Source: Ilex aquifolium (Eukaryota > Streptophyta > Magnoliopsida > Aquifoliales > Aquifoliaceae). From it: 64,000 bases of DNA. This document shows, piece by piece, positions 1 through 11,270 of this stretch (positions are counted from its first letter, which is position 1; every line of letters begins with the position of its first letter). The notes under the pieces were generated by a model. That model saw only the letters and a list, made by a program, of their open reading frames with translations. It was not told the DNA's origin and ran no database searches. The stretch covers positions 25,229,701-25,293,700 of the forward strand of contig OX637391.1 in the NCBI GenBank assembly GCA_951799425.1, given 5' to 3'. A program made the translations under genes and the position numbers.

Positions 1-602
1 AAAGAGTCATCAACACGATTCAAGTTCTAGAAGAATCTAGCTAAGGCGAAGCATAAATGGGCATGTTTTAAATTACTCTTTTTTGGGTCTGATTGTAAGG
101 CTTGCATGCAATTAATTTTCTTTTAGGGAAGTAAGGCTTTCCTTGTCTATTTAGGAGTGTGATCAGCCTAGTAAAGGGCTGATTGTCTTTCTTTTCTTCT
201 TTTAGGCAAGTAAGAGTTTAGTCTTTAGTTATTCCTATTTGGGTTTGGATTGTCAAAATATAAACTCAGATTAGGATTTGTTTCCTTAGTATATTAGGAT
301 TTGTTTCTTTATTAGATTAAGATTTGTTTCCTTACTAGATTAGGATTTGTTTCTTTAGTAGATTAGATCCTTTGCAAGTCCAGATGGGCCAATTACAAGA
401 TCAAGAGTCAAGAAGATCAAGGAAGCAATGCAAGGATTGTTGCAATCCACCTGAGATGAAGTTAGCAAGAGACCAACACTCAAGATGGGCTTGAAAGAAG
501 GAGAACCAATTTTGATCCACTTGATCCAAGCTGTGGAAGACATGAAGAAATGACTTAGAGATAGGGCCTTTTGTTGTTAAGGCTTTCAATTTGTTTAAAG
601 AA
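1..602. repeat. LTR-like repeat DNA with 23-bp tandem repeats
   Basis: This AT-rich stretch has no convincing gene. Positions 270-361 hold four diverged copies of a 23-bp unit of the form ATTAGGATTTGTTTCCTTAG. The same unit recurs seven times near 1357-1525 in the same orientation and again, reverse-complemented, near 2273-2391. Together with the TATA-containing copy downstream, this suggests old LTR sequence of an unidentified retroelement. The MITE that follows splits it, because both sides carry the MITE's 9-bp TSD. The two reverse-strand ORFs of 62 and 75 codons here overlap each other and look like chance. Confidence 0.5.
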
Positions 603-1151
603 GGGTTAATTGCATTGGAGGTCCCCAAAGTATGGGGTTTGTCTCATTTTGGTCCCCAATGTTTCAATTGCATCATTTTGGTCCCTAAAGTAATGAATAT
701 GTTTCTATATGGTCCTTCAAGTAGACAACGTCCAGATTGCTAACGATGTTTTAATCATAAACTTGTCACGTAATACCGAAATATGGACAAAAAATAATTT
801 TGATAGCTCTTAAATAAAATTTAGGTAGCTCTTAATAAAAAATGTGTAATATGGGTAACTTTTGACCAAAATATAGATAGCTCATTATCAAAACTGTATA
901 ATTTGGGTAGCTATTTAACCAAAATTTGAGTAAAAATTTGGTCAAAAATTATCTAAATTATTTTTTGTCCATATTTAAGTATCATGTGACAAGTTTATGA
1001 TAAAAAATCGTTAGCAAACTAGATGCTGTCAGCTTGATGGACTATATAGAAACATATTCAATACTTTAGGGACCAAAATGATGCAATTGAAACATTGGGG
1101 ACTAAAATGAGACAAATCTCATACTTTGGGGACCTCCAGTGCAATTAATCC
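603..1151. mobile_element. Mutator-like MITE with about 200-bp terminal inverted repeats
   Basis: The left end (GGGTTAATTGCATTGGAGG) and the reverse complement of the right end (GGATTAATTGCACTGGAGG) match. The similarity continues inward for roughly 200 bp on each side, to about 810 and 945. The 9-bp direct repeat TTTAAAGAA lies immediately outside at 594-602 and 1152-1160. Long TIRs with a 9-bp TSD are the signature of Mutator-like elements. The element is 549 bp and has no transposase, so it is a non-autonomous MITE. The centre holds short AT-rich repeats around TAGCTCTTAA. A transcript would fold into an almost full-length hairpin. Confidence 0.9.
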
Positions 1152-1160
1152 TTTAAAGAA

Positions 1161-1641
1161 TTTTTATTTTTAGTTTAGAATAAGTGGGTTTGAGGATGTT
1201 TAGCCCACATATGTCTTATTATTTTATTTGTACTAGGCTTTTAGAATAAGTACTGTAGCACGGTACTGTTCATGCTACAGTACCCGTGATACTATTCACT
1301 CAAGGACATTTTTGAGAGAAAGGGTCACAAATTTTAGTTTTAGTTATTCCTATTTAGATTAGGATTTTTTTTCTTAGTAGATTATGATTTGTTTCCTTAG
1401 TAGATTAGGAGATTTGTTTCCTTAATAGATTATGATTTGTTTCATTAGTAGATTAGGATTTATTTCATTAGTAGATTAGGATTTGTTTCTTTAGTTTATT
1501 AGGATTTGTTTTCCTTAGCAGATTATGAATTTTATTTGTAATGGCCAGCCTATAAATAGGCGTTCTATCAATGTAAATGGGGAGACAATATATAATGAAT
1601 TTTGATTGTGAGTTGAGAAAGTTCACAAACGGTTAGATCAG
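1161..1641 (+). repeat. LTR-like fragment with TATA box and 23-bp tandem repeats
   Basis: About seven copies of the 23-bp GATTAGGATTTGTTTCCTTAGTA-like unit occupy 1357-1525. They are followed by a good TATA element (CTATAAATAGG, 1550-1560). A reverse-complemented version of this combination lies at 2164-2395. The order of tandem U3-like repeats, TATA box and short leader resembles a plant LTR promoter, but I could not find TG/CA ends or assign a family. Confidence 0.45.
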
Positions 1642-2163
1642 ATGGAGAATACACGTGAGAGGCAGCCACAAAACGTCCCTAATGTGCGTAGAAGGGTTTT
1701 TTCTTCGCAAAGGGGTAAAACTCAAAGTTATTTAGATTCTACTATGCAACTAGAGAAGATTTATCAAAATCAGCCCAAAGCAACAACTGATCGAATAATT
1801 CAAGATCAAGTAGAAGAATCAACACAATCCCAAGCAACTACGCTACTCACTTGTCCACAGGATAAGGTTAAAAGTGAATATCCAAACAATTTTTTTGTTG
1901 TGGAGCCTGACAAGATGGAAAATCCAGCAACTAGTATTGAATCAAATGAGCCTTTAGAGATGAGTACATTACTACCTAAGAGCTTTGAAATAGTGCTAGA
2001 GGTGTTGCCTGGTGAAATTGTCCCCATTAATGACTTTCAACCAGCAACAACGATGTCCCAAGAGCTAGAACCTTGGTATAAGGAAGACGCCACAAACGGT
2101 GGTGAAATTCCGTTTGATAAGTCGCTGGTGAACGCCACGGGAAATCCCGATAAGTTCGTATAG
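1642..2163 (+). CDS. Hypothetical 173-aa ORF between inverted LTR-like repeats
   Basis: An uninterrupted ORF of 173 codons begins about 80 bp downstream of a TATA box. The product is hydrophilic and rich in Q, E, T and P. It has no membrane segment, no cysteine knuckle and no catalytic motif I recognise. It begins MENTRERQPQNVPNV. The ORF lies between oppositely oriented copies of one LTR-like repeat (1161-1641 and 2164-2395), which argues for a non-autonomous retroelement product or leader region rather than a host gene. A shorter reverse-strand ORF (1806-2027) overlaps it. I do not recognise the family, and the ORF could be fortuitous. Confidence 0.3.
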   Translation: MENTRERQPQNVPNVRRRVFSSQRGKTQSYLDSTMQLEKIYQNQPKATTDRIIQDQVEESTQSQATTLLTCPQDKVKSEYPNNFFVVEPDKMENPATSIESNEPLEMSTLLPKSFEIVLEVLPGEIVPINDFQPATTMSQELEPWYKEDATNGGEIPFDKSLVNATGNPDKFV

Positions 2164-2395
2164 TTCTTCAAAGAACCGTAGAGAAAACACTCTCCAAATT
2201 TGCTGAATAATTAATCTACCTTTTCATTGATTTAGACGCCTATTTATAGGCTAGCCATTACAAAGAAAATTCCTAATCTGCTAAGGAAAACAAATCCTAA
2301 TCTACTAAAGAAACAAATCCTAATCTACTAAAGAAACAAATCCTAATCTAGTAAGGAAACAAATCCTAATCTAATAAAGAAACAAATCTTTGGCG
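2164..2395 (-). repeat. Inverted copy of the 23-bp-repeat LTR-like sequence
   Basis: On the reverse strand this reads AAGGAAACAAATCC-type repeats (2273-2391) next to CCTATAAATAGGCGT (around 2236-2250). It mirrors the TATA and tandem-repeat module of 1357-1590. The two modules face each other around the ORF at 1642-2163. It ends abruptly where family-A LTR sequence begins. Confidence 0.5.
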
Positions 2396-3621
2396 GGGAT
2401 TCACATCACTAAGTCCAACCTTTCTGAGCCTACGTATCAACCTACCAAGAATGTTGTTTGATCAAAAATATGCACACATAGCTACACTCATGTCAATGCC
2501 CATGAATGTGATGCTGCCCGTGCAAATGCAAATGTAATGCACAATTGGAACTTACGATATCATGTTCATTGCATCATGAGCATATATCAAGCATATCCAT
2601 CTCCTCAATCAATCCCAAGCATGTTACAAGTGATATTCATCCAATTAACATAATTGTACTCATAAGCATTTCATCAAACACTTAATGGAAAAAATTATGT
2701 AAATACATAGCATGCACAAAACAACACATTTCTCATTAAATTCCAAAGCAAACAATTTCATCAAAACCAAATCATGCAAGAATTGTTTCTAACATCTTCT
2801 TATACCCATTTTCATAATCTAATCATCTTTGGTATATGCTATACATAAAAATTCATCTCTAACACCCTACCCATTTCATATTTCAACCTTAGGTTGGAAA
2901 TAAACCTAGTTAGGAAAGGAACCCTACCTCTTTCAGTGTATATTTGCATGGAAGATGTCCCAATGATCTCAAATCAAGATTTCAAAACTCGATCCCATAA
3001 ATTCTGTCTTTGAGATCTTGGAAAAATTTGCGATCTTCGGTATGTACACGTAGCTCCCGTCGTGTAGAGCGACTTTATCTCTTGGCCCGAAGCGATCCAA
3101 TAGTTGGATCATTGTAGATCGGAGGAAAAAGCTTGGAGAATTTTGATTTTTCACCCTTCTCTCTCTCTCTCTAATTTTTGGAAGTGGTTGGCTGAAAATG
3201 GGGAAGAAAACCTAATTTTCTTCCCCTTTTATACTTCCCAATTACTTGGCCCACAACACATCACACATGCTCTTTTGTTTGGTCCAATTTTTATCCTAAA
3301 TCAATTAAATCTTGTCCTGTTTTAAGTTTAGTACATTTTTATTGAACTAAATTTAAATTATTTCCCAGGTTTCGCAAATAAAATATGATCGCGTTTATTT
3401 TAATCGAGTGATACCCAATCGTCTCATAAAACGTGAAAAATTCGACTGTCTCATAATTTAACAAAAATTGACTAGGTAGCTAGATTTCGCCAAACCAATC
3501 CAACAGTGAGGTCCATTTATTCATCCAAGTTCTAGAAAATTTTGGGTTTTCAACCTATACCGCAACGGTTAATTACCATTTTTCCCTTTTTAATAAAATT
3601 TTAAATTTTTTGGATTTTACA
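2396..3621 (-). mobile_element. Truncated 3' LTR of family A (chromovirus-like Ty3/gypsy), reverse
   Basis: Read on the reverse strand, this begins TGTAAAATCCAAAAAATTT at 3621. It shares the order of landmarks with other family-A LTRs in the window (8479-10953, 39257-41705, 48995-51409, 53406-56520): TTGCC near the start, the TCGCGAAATCTAG-like block, a pyrimidine-rich 5'-leader-like block and a GTAGGGTTCC block. A polypurine tract adjoins it at 3622-3635. Sequence beyond about 2396, which would include the palindrome array found in complete copies, is missing. It is more diverged than the other copies, so it is an older insertion. Confidence 0.75.
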
Positions 3622-4480
3622 TTCTTCCCCCCTTAAAGGAATTTCGTCCCCGAAATTATACACACATGCATATATAACAACATGCATATGCAACAAGCCA
3701 TATAACACTCTATGACTACAAGAAATGTACCTCCATCCTCAAACAAGAACTGATAGGTTGCATAGATAATGTCTTCACGTTCCCATGTCGCCTCCTCCAT
3801 ACCATGGTGCTGCCATAACACCTTCACCAGTCTCACAGTCTTGCCTCGCAAAACCTGTTTCGGCTATCCATGATATGCACTGGTCGTTCTTTGAAGGTCC
3901 CATCCGCATCAACAATCAGCTCACCCCAATCCACCACATGTGTAGGATCTAGAGTGTATTTTCGGAGCATGGAGACATGGAACATCTCGTGAACACCTTA
4001 TAGATTTGGCGGTAACGCCAACCAGCAAGCACTATACCAACCTTCTCGAGTACCTCGAAGGGCTCGATATACCTCGGTGACAACTTTTCTCGCTTTTCGA
4101 ACTTGACCACTCCCCTCTTAGGCATGACCTTCAAGAAGATTTGATCCCCAATCTCAAAATCAAGAGGTCTCTGCCGCTTGTCGGTTCTGAGCCGTAAGAA
4201 AACTCTTCCGTATCAAGTCCACCTTCTTTAAGGTGTCTCTAATCAAGTTCGAACCCATGGAAGCTCCTTCTCCAACCTCTGTCCAACATACTGGAGAAAA
4301 ACATAGCCTCCCATAAAGCGCCTCACAGGGTGCCATCTGTATGCTCTCCTGATAACTATTGTTGTAGGCGAACTCCACTAAGGGTAAGTGCTCTTTCCAG
4401 TTACCCATGAGATCAAGGAATCATGCTCGAAGCTTGTCTTCTAAAGTTTGGATGTTCCTTTTGACTGTTGTACTCATCAT
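3622..4480 (-). pseudogene. Family-A pol remnant: integrase C-terminal part and chromodomain
   Basis: Three reverse-strand pieces lie in pol order. At 4480-4160, integrase core and its C-terminal side are recognisable (WKEHLPLVEFAYNNSYQ, then MAPCEALYGRLC). At 4134-3949 is the integrase C-terminal segment (KLSPRYIEPFEVLEKVG). At 3851-3640 is the end of a chromodomain-type tail (VLWQHHGMEEATWERED). Between them are frameshifts and stops. The order ends at a polypurine tract (3622-3635) and an LTR, as expected for chromovirus-like (Tekay/Del-type) Ty3 elements. Gag, protease, RT and RNase H are absent here, because the copy breaks near 4480. Confidence 0.85.
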
Positions 4481-5615
4481 AAACTGTGTCCCTATAGCCC
4501 TCTAAAAACTCTCCTAGTAGTGAGTCGTGAACCTAGTTCTGATTGTGTTTTTCTTCTGCATCTCTTTTTGGGTTGTGCTGAGTCTCTTCTGATTGAGAGA
4601 CTTGTTATGGCTACTGATGTTGGCCAGCAAAGGGCTTGTTAGGTTCAATGGTGAGTACTTTTTGGGCCTCTTGTCGTCTATTGGCCCGTGAAGGTTCTCT
4701 GTTATGATTATCTCCTTCGTTTATTCCTTACGAATTTTTCTCTGTTAGAGGATCATTTCTAGTTACATCCATTGATCTAGTAATCAACATCCATAATCTT
4801 ATTTTAGTGAATTATAGAAAACGCCAGAGTTATCCAGTCATTTCCTATAGACGACGCCAAACTGTTACTGTAGAAATCTGCCCAACCTCTATGCAAGCTA
4901 ATAAGTTGGTCCCCTTGATCCTTGTCACCCTTCCAAGTGATTTGAATAGGTTAGTAGAGTATCGATTCAGCTATCTGGGACGTCAAAAATGGGTTCTACA
5001 AGATAGAATACCTGAAAAGGAAGTCAAAGACCAAAAGGGGAACTCCATGGGTCGACCCTCCGATGCTTATGTTAGTATTTGCTGGAAGGGATCTCAATGT
5101 ATTTTCTAGAAAATATCTTGCGTTCCTTTGGTCTAGGCTCCCTTTTATAGTGTTTTAGATGAATAGTGAATGAGGAGTGGACTCTAAGCTCCTCCATTTG
5201 TTATGGGAGGTAAAGTCTCATTTCTTTTGAGGAGTCTAACCTCCCTTATCTTTGCAGGACTCTCGTTTTGGTTGGATTTTGTTTCTTCGAGTGGTGGGAA
5301 GGACTTCTCCTTATGGGGGAGTCTTTTGAATCTTAGATAGGCTTGATAGAAAGGCAGGGACCCCTTTGAATTGAGAGATGTCCACTTTTTAACTATTTAT
5401 CTCTTGAGATGTGCTCTTGATCTTATCTTAGGGGCCTTTTGACTTTTGAATTGCAAATAACATGATCCGTAGAATCCCTTTACGTGTTTCTTAGGTAGGG
5501 GGAAGCTAGTTACTATGATTAGGCTTGCTTCAAGCTTTTCTAGCACTGTTAGAGCTATGTTGTCCTACTAATCGTAATATTTTAAAAGGTGGAGCATTGT
5601 TGGAGCTTTTCCATC
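4481..5615. other. Unresolved region with a 100-aa ORF
   Basis: There is no recognisable family here. A plus-strand ORF at 4807-5109 (100 codons, starting MNYRKRQSYPVISYRRR) has no known motif, and a smaller one lies at 4448-4642. The left edge coincides with loss of the integrase similarity of the reverse chromovirus-like copy. The stretch may be a fragment of another element or an old gene fragment. No TG/CA ends or target duplications could be placed with confidence. Confidence 0.3.
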
Positions 5616-6684
5616 GCAGTAATTAATTTTATCCCACATCAATACAATACAACCAAAACCTACAACAAATGGTTTTCACCCAAATCTCCAAAACGTTAAG
5701 ATTCCATATCCTTAGAAAAATCAAAGAAAAAGAAAAAACCTTGGATTTTATCAACAAAAAAAAAATCATATCAATGCAAATCCTTCCGAACCTTAACCCC
5801 CACAATATTAGCCGTATCGATAATTGAATTAAAAATTGCCTCCAGCGACATGTACTAACAGTATGGATATCTCACTGCTTCACTTTCGCTGTCATACCTC
5901 CAACCTCACTCTCGCACTGATTAGGAATGTAATAATGATAAGCTATTAAATGTAAAATTAATCCAACATTTACACATTATTACAAACATATGTAACAACA
6001 CTTCCCAACTTCATTACAATACAAGAAGCCTGCTTATTAGTTATAAATTAACAAAACACAAGGTTCCAGATCCAAGCTAACCCTTACTTCTAGCTGAACT
6101 ACTTACCTTTGAAAAAGTAACAAATAACGTAGGATTTGCATCACCAAGATCAGTAGGTAATCTCAATTTCAAAGCACACCATTTGTAAAATATATTATTT
6201 TGCACTGATTGGGGAAATCAAAATAGATCAGATGATACATAGCTATTAGTTCAAAACTGTTGATCATTTAACAGTCTAATAGGGAAACAAATAAAAAAAG
6301 AGATACATACAATGTCACATTTGAGCGTATTAAGCAAGGGACAAACGAGGCATGTAACTCAAAGTCAAATATGATAAACAATCAAAAGTAGGACCAAGAG
6401 TATGTCACAACAAATAAAAAATAACAAAACAAATAAAAGTTAATATTGAAAAAGAAAACAATACTTTAGTACAAGCATGAAAACAAATCAAAAACACTCT
6501 CAAGCACACATATAACCTCTACTAATTCTCCATAAACACAACAACTCAAATGGCTGCATCTCCACCTCCTCCAGCACGTGTCTCGAGCTAATCATTTGTG
6601 TAAAACCAGAATTCAGCATCATGTGCCTAAGACGCTGAACATCCCTCCTAATCTCCTGCTGATCCATCTATAGGCTTGTCATAC
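5616..6684 (-). pseudogene. Remnant of a reverse non-autonomous LTR element (C-terminal part of its ORF)
   Basis: Reverse-strand translation of about 6665-6540 gives a hydrophilic segment (MDQQEIRRDVQRLRHMML) like the C-terminal coiled region of the plant-transposon-protein ORFs in non-autonomous gypsy elements. Upstream parts of the same reading appear at 8478-8297 and 11208-10959, across two younger insertions. The rest (5616-6540) is A-rich, without a gene, and probably 3' untranslated element DNA. The assignment rests on order and composition more than on motifs. Confidence 0.4.
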
Positions 6685-8291
6685 CTATTGAGACTTCAAC
6701 ATTGCATTATTTTATAGCTAAAGATATTCACTTTAGGCTTGCTAATGTACTAATTCACTTTACTTAGTATAGTTTTTGTATTAAGCCTTGATTTTGGTGT
6801 TTGCAGGTAAATTGAATATAAAGATTGGGTTTAAGCATTAAAAAGAATGTAAGAAACAAGTTGAGGCTGAGTTTACTCAAGTAGAGATGAAGCTGGGAGT
6901 CTTAGAAGCAAATTAGAAGAAACGAAGAATTCTACTGGTAGGAAGACAAAAGAATGAAGGTTCTACTGGTAGTAGGTGAATTTTACAGGTAGTTGGAGCT
7001 ATAGAAGTTTGGTGCAGAAGTCTTATCGGTAGGTGGTTCACGTTCTACCAGTAGCAAAACTCACAGTACTTTGCACTTTTTCATCAGAGAAGTTCTACAG
7101 GTAGTTAAACATGTTTTACCAGTAGCAAAACTCCCAGTACTTTTATCAGAGAAGTCCTACTAGATGTTCTACCGGTAGCAAAGGTTACAAAAGTTTCAAA
7201 GAATCCATTAGAAAGAGTCCTACCAATAGGTAAAGAATGTACTACTAGCAGGTCGAGGTAGATTTTCACGGGAAGCTTAATAAAAATCCGATCTTGCCAT
7301 ATCTTTTGGGGATTCTCGACCAATCAAGGAAGAAGATATTTTGAGATGAATAGAGATCAAAGATCTAAAGATTTTCCTTCCAAACATTATAAATAGAGAT
7401 CCTTTGGGGAATCAAACCAGAGGCTTAAGAATACGTTTAAGAGCTTTTTCGTTTACCTTTCTTATAAAAGAGTTTTAGGGTTTACTCTACAGAATTTTCC
7501 CTTAAAGTTCAGTTCAGTTCTTTTCTTTTATTGTTCAAGCAATACTTAATTTCAATTGTCGTTACTTCCAAAGCTTTTTCATTTACATTCGGCTTTTCAA
7601 TACAAGCAATCGATTTCAATTCAGTCTTTACTTTTCTACGTGTAATTATGTCTTCTTTTAAGCTTTATGTAATTTTCATTATCATGAGTGAGTAGTTTTC
7701 TTCTGGATGATCTAAGGAAGGAGTCCCAAACCTATGAAGTAGGGTGTATGCCTTAAACTAGGGTTTTAACGTATATGTGATTGATTGAACATGTTATGCT
7801 TTCAAAAACCTAATTGGTATGCATACATCCCTATTATTTGTATGCAGTTAGGCTTGGTACAAATAATTGTGGTGCTTCCTACAACCTTTAGATTACCGAT
7901 TCTTTCATCATAAACCATCTTTCAATTACTACATTAGATCTTTTCAAGTTTTTAGTTAAAAATCATCCATCTGTAGTAGTTTGAATATGAAAGCAGATGA
8001 GTTATAGATTTAAGGTAGAAACTCTTATTCATAGGTGGGACGAATTCTGAAGATTATCCAATTTTTTCATTTATTGAATTTCATTTTCATTAGTAGTTAA
8101 CTCTCAAAATTCTCGAACTCAAAGAGCTTTTTCATTTTATTTTTCATCACCTTAGATTCCAATTCTTTCCTTGAGGAGGCGACCTTGGACTTTTGTTCAA
8201 GTTACTACACGAGACCTTTCTCTTACGCTTGGGAGCTTTCGTGAAAATACAACCCCTTTGGAGGGTAAGCAACACCCTCATCAAGAGCATC
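6685..8291 (+). mobile_element. Old solo LTR-like unit (Athila-type LTR, family C)
   Basis: The 3' half carries the hallmarks of the Athila-type LTRs in this window: ATGAGTGAGTAGTTTTC near 7684, the GAGGAGGCGACCTTGGA block near 8174 and ACGCTTGGGAGC near 8225. CATAC repeats directly at 6680-6684 and 8292-8296. Joining the flanks there restores continuity of the reverse-strand reading, so it looks like a single LTR inserted into the reverse element. The ends next to CATAC are not canonical TG/CA (a TG occurs at 6689), so the exact boundary is uncertain. It holds a decayed palindrome array at 6935-7260. Confidence 0.6.
6935..7260. repeat. Decayed CTACCGGTAG-type palindrome array
   Basis: About nine units resemble CTACCGGTAG, but most have lost the central CG: CTACTGGTAG (two), CTACCAGTAG (two variants), CTACAGGTAG and CTTATCGGTAGG. 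One intact CTACCGGTAG remains near 7167-7176. The pattern of CG to TG or CA is what cytosine methylation and deamination produce, so this is an old relative of the intact arrays elsewhere in the window. Confidence 0.7.
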
Positions 8292-8296
8292 CATAC

Positions 8297-8478
8297 AGAG
8301 AGCAGTAAGATTGTGCTGCTAATTATGCTACTCTGTAGGTGACTGAGTGCTGTGTGAACAGCAGTCCATTAATCCAATCTAGTTGTAGGTGGTGTCCTAG
8401 GGAGTGTGGTACATGAGGTATTGGCTTATGCCTGCATCGATGGTGGTGCGTGCCTCGATGAACCAGGGTCAATAATAG
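8297..8478 (-). pseudogene. Middle part of the reverse non-autonomous element
   Basis: This short stretch lies between two inserted LTRs. It belongs to the host sequence also seen at 5616-6684 and 10959-11270. No single motif is diagnostic. The flanking duplications (CATAC on its left, AATAG on its right) show it was continuous with the neighbours before insertion. Confidence 0.4.
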
Positions 8479-10953
8479 TGTGACGCCCCAATTTCCGGGG
8501 GTCCTATATTAACCGTTGATCATCCTTCAACCCGCAGAAGTACCCGTGAATATCGCTCAACCCAACACCACGTCGTTAGCATCCCCTAACTGGGATCATA
8601 GCTCACAATGTAAACCAGATTCAGTTATTCATTGGGCTCAACCAAGATCCAACGTACCATGATTTATATCCTATTATAGTCCATTTACATCATTGGAGGG
8701 AAGGAAAACATAGACCGAAAATAGGGCAAAACAGTTTAAAAATCTGGAAATTCTTGAGAGTGTACCAGTACTGTGTACCGGTACAATATCGTACTGGTAC
8801 TGCGTACCGGTACAGTTTGCTTACTGGAAAGTGCGTACCGGTACACCGTACCGGTACTGCGTACCGGTACACCGTACCGGTACTGCGTACCGGTGCTGTT
8901 TGCCTACTGGAAAGTGCGTACCGGTACCCTACCGTATCGGTACTGCGTACTGGTACTTTCTGCCCAGTTTTGCCTTTTTCAACCGTTTTTCATTTTCAAT
9001 CCATTCCAAACTCATCCAACACATGCATAATGAAGGTTTTCATACTATACAAGGTTAAAAGCAACTCTATTACATTTAATTCCAAAATTTTACATACCAA
9101 AAGCTAAGTTTTCATAATGTTTTACAAAAACTCAAACAAAAGCCACATTTCGGTCTTCTTCATCCTTGGGGCTCGAAATGGGAGCCGTCCGCCGGTGTGA
9201 ACCCCGCACCTGAAATGTTTTTCCCACGAAGGGTGAGCCACACTCAATAGGGTATCTCCTAATGAGGCTACTCCCCAACCTAAATGCATATGAAATGTTC
9301 ACATGCCACAATTCAACAATTCATAACATTCCAAGCAAGAAAGTGCATGCAATGTTGGAATTTGCAATGCCATGCTATGTAATGAGGTGAGACTCACTCA
9401 TGCATATCATCCGAGCCCTTGCTGACTCCTCCACACATGCAAGTGCCAATGTGTACGAATCCGTCATTTATGTTGCACATCAAATGACATTAATCAATCT
9501 AGGGTCTTTATAGGGGTGGATGTTCATGGACTCACACCAAAGGTCACCCAACCTACATGAAATTTACGGACTTCCACCGAAGGTTCCGCGTACACCTACA
9601 CACTTCATGGGCCGAGCCAAAGGAGTGCGTATCCTAATCACCGGGCCTTGCAACCGAGGGATATTCTAGCCCTTCTTGCTAACCCCAACCCTACCAACCA
9701 TGCAAACCGTGAGACTCGGCTAAGTCATCGACCAAGCTTACTCGAGCCCACCCGTCATCCACCAATTGTGGTGTTGACACAACAACCATGCACCCACACC
9801 CACATATGCGATGTTCTCGTGCACAATGCAATGTAATGCCTCATTGCAACAATAATACAACGTTCAATATGCTATGAGTGATATATGAACATTCTCAACA
9901 CATTTCACATATTTCATGGCAAAATTATATCATAAGCATATAATTCCCATAAAACAATTTCCGAGCATGTTGTCACATAATTATGCTATCAACATTTTAA
10001 ATTCTCTAGGCATATATATAAACACATAACATGCCCACAATTCCATAGAACACAAGAATCACATTGGGTATATTTCACATGTCAAATTCTAGAAATCACA
10101 CTTAGCAATTTCTAACTACCAATTCAAGCTAGGATTCATCCTAACCCATTTCAATACCCATTTCACCCAATCTAACAACAATAGGCAAGAGATACACAAC
10201 CTATCATCCCACCCATTTCACAAAAACATTCTAGGTTTGGAATAAACCTTAGTAGGAGGGAACCCTACCTCTTGAAGCGTAAACCCACTTGGTAGACACC
10301 TTCAAGAATCCCTATCTTGCCCAAAATCCTTGATTTCTCCAAGCTCGATTTTGGAAATTCGGTGAAATTCGTCTTTCTTGGTATGATTTTGTAGCCCTTG
10401 GAGAGGAGAACAACTTTTCCTCTTGGCTCGAGTTGATTTGAGCTCCGTGGAGACGAAGATTTTAGAGAGAAGGTGGAGAAAAACCCTAGCTTTCCCTCTC
10501 TTGTTTTCACATTGATCGGCTGAGCAAAAATGGGGAGAAAATCAGATTTTCTCCCCTTTAAATACCCTTTAAACTCTTGGCCCACAATGCGCCACACAGC
10601 CCTTATTTCCCGGGTCCGTTTTAGCCACGAAACGATTAAATTTCGCTTCGGTTCAAGTTCAAAATATTTTTATTTTAACTTGCCGTCATTTATTTCCCAA
10701 AATTTAAAATTTCATTCAGAATTTCGTTTTTGGGTCTCCCGAGGCCCGACCGCCTCGTAAAACGCGAAAAATCTGACTAACTCGGAATTCAATGAAATTT
10801 GACAGGGTAACTAGATTTCGCGAGACGAATCCAACGGTGATGTCCGTTTCATCATCCGAGCTCTAGAAAAATTCAGGTTTACAACCTGTACCATAGTGGC
10901 AAATTACCGTTTTGCCCTTTTTCACAAAAGTTTAAATTTTCTCGGATTTTACA
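8479..10953 (-). mobile_element. Solo LTR, family A, reverse, TSD aatag
   Basis: The LTR runs from TGTGACGCCCCAATTTCCGG at 8479 to GGATTTTACA at 10953, 2475 bp. It is flanked by the 5-bp direct repeat AATAG at 8474-8478 and 10954-10958. There is no internal sequence, so it is a solo LTR. In LTR sense it shows the TTAAATT block at the start and a TTTAAAGGGG-like TATA region near 10555. The Gln/Pro-like leader block and a GTACCGGTAC array (8762-8956) follow near its 3' end. The 110-codon reverse ORF (10265-10597) lies in the presumed transcribed leader and has no recognisable product. Confidence 0.95.
8762..8956. repeat. GTACCGGTAC palindrome array in family-A LTR
   Basis: There are about twelve units of the 10-bp palindrome GTACCGGTAC or near variants (GTACTGGTAC, GTACCAGTAC, GTATCGGTAC). 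Spacers include TTACTGGAAAGTGC and CTACTGGAAAGTGC. The array starts about 280 bp from the LTR 3' end (the left end here). Overlapping ORFs translated through it are artefacts of the repeat (repeated YRY, VPV and TGT). Confidence 0.9.
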
Positions 10954-10958
10954 AATAG

Positions 10959-11270
10959 GACCATGTAGCTCAACCTCCATCTCGTCACCTTCTGCTTCCT
11001 CCTCTAGGGGATCAAAAGTATAACAAGTATATGTATCTCTCTGTCTCAATGACTCATTCCTTAGAGATATCTTGGGTCTCAACAACTGATCAGTCTTTAA
11101 TGCCTCGACATTCTGATCCAAACATACTCGGGTGATAAGAGACTCAAACGACAAACTATTAGAAACCCTGCACTCATCGAATGTTCTCTGGATCACTCTG
11201 AAGATCACACATGGAAAATAAAATCTCTAACCCCGTACTATTATCATGTAATAGATAAGCTCGGGTTGTA
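10959..11270 (-). pseudogene. N-terminal side of the reverse non-autonomous element ORF
   Basis: Reverse-strand translation from about 11208 to 10959 is open and ends in an acidic segment (DPLEEEAEGDEMEVELHG). It contains FESLITRVCLDQNVEAL. Short segments of this kind occur in the plant-transposon-protein ORFs of non-autonomous Ty3 elements. The listed ORF stop lies inside the inserted LTR at 10953, so the true continuation is at 8478. The assignment is tentative. Confidence 0.4.

Noticed and set aside
3160-3180. TC, AC, AG and GAT microsatellites (3163, 34518, 35424, 41748)
   Set aside because: Short and ordinary. Mentioned only where they fall inside a named feature.
4807-5109. Possible host gene exon
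   Set aside because: 100-codon ORF without motif, splice evidence or neighbours. Kept as part of an unresolved region.
8754-9107. ORFs on both strands with repeated YRY, VPV and TGT, also at 41224-41458, 62331-62816 and 17275-17490
   Set aside because: They are translations of GTACCGGTAC arrays, with no start context or domain. The repeats explain them completely.
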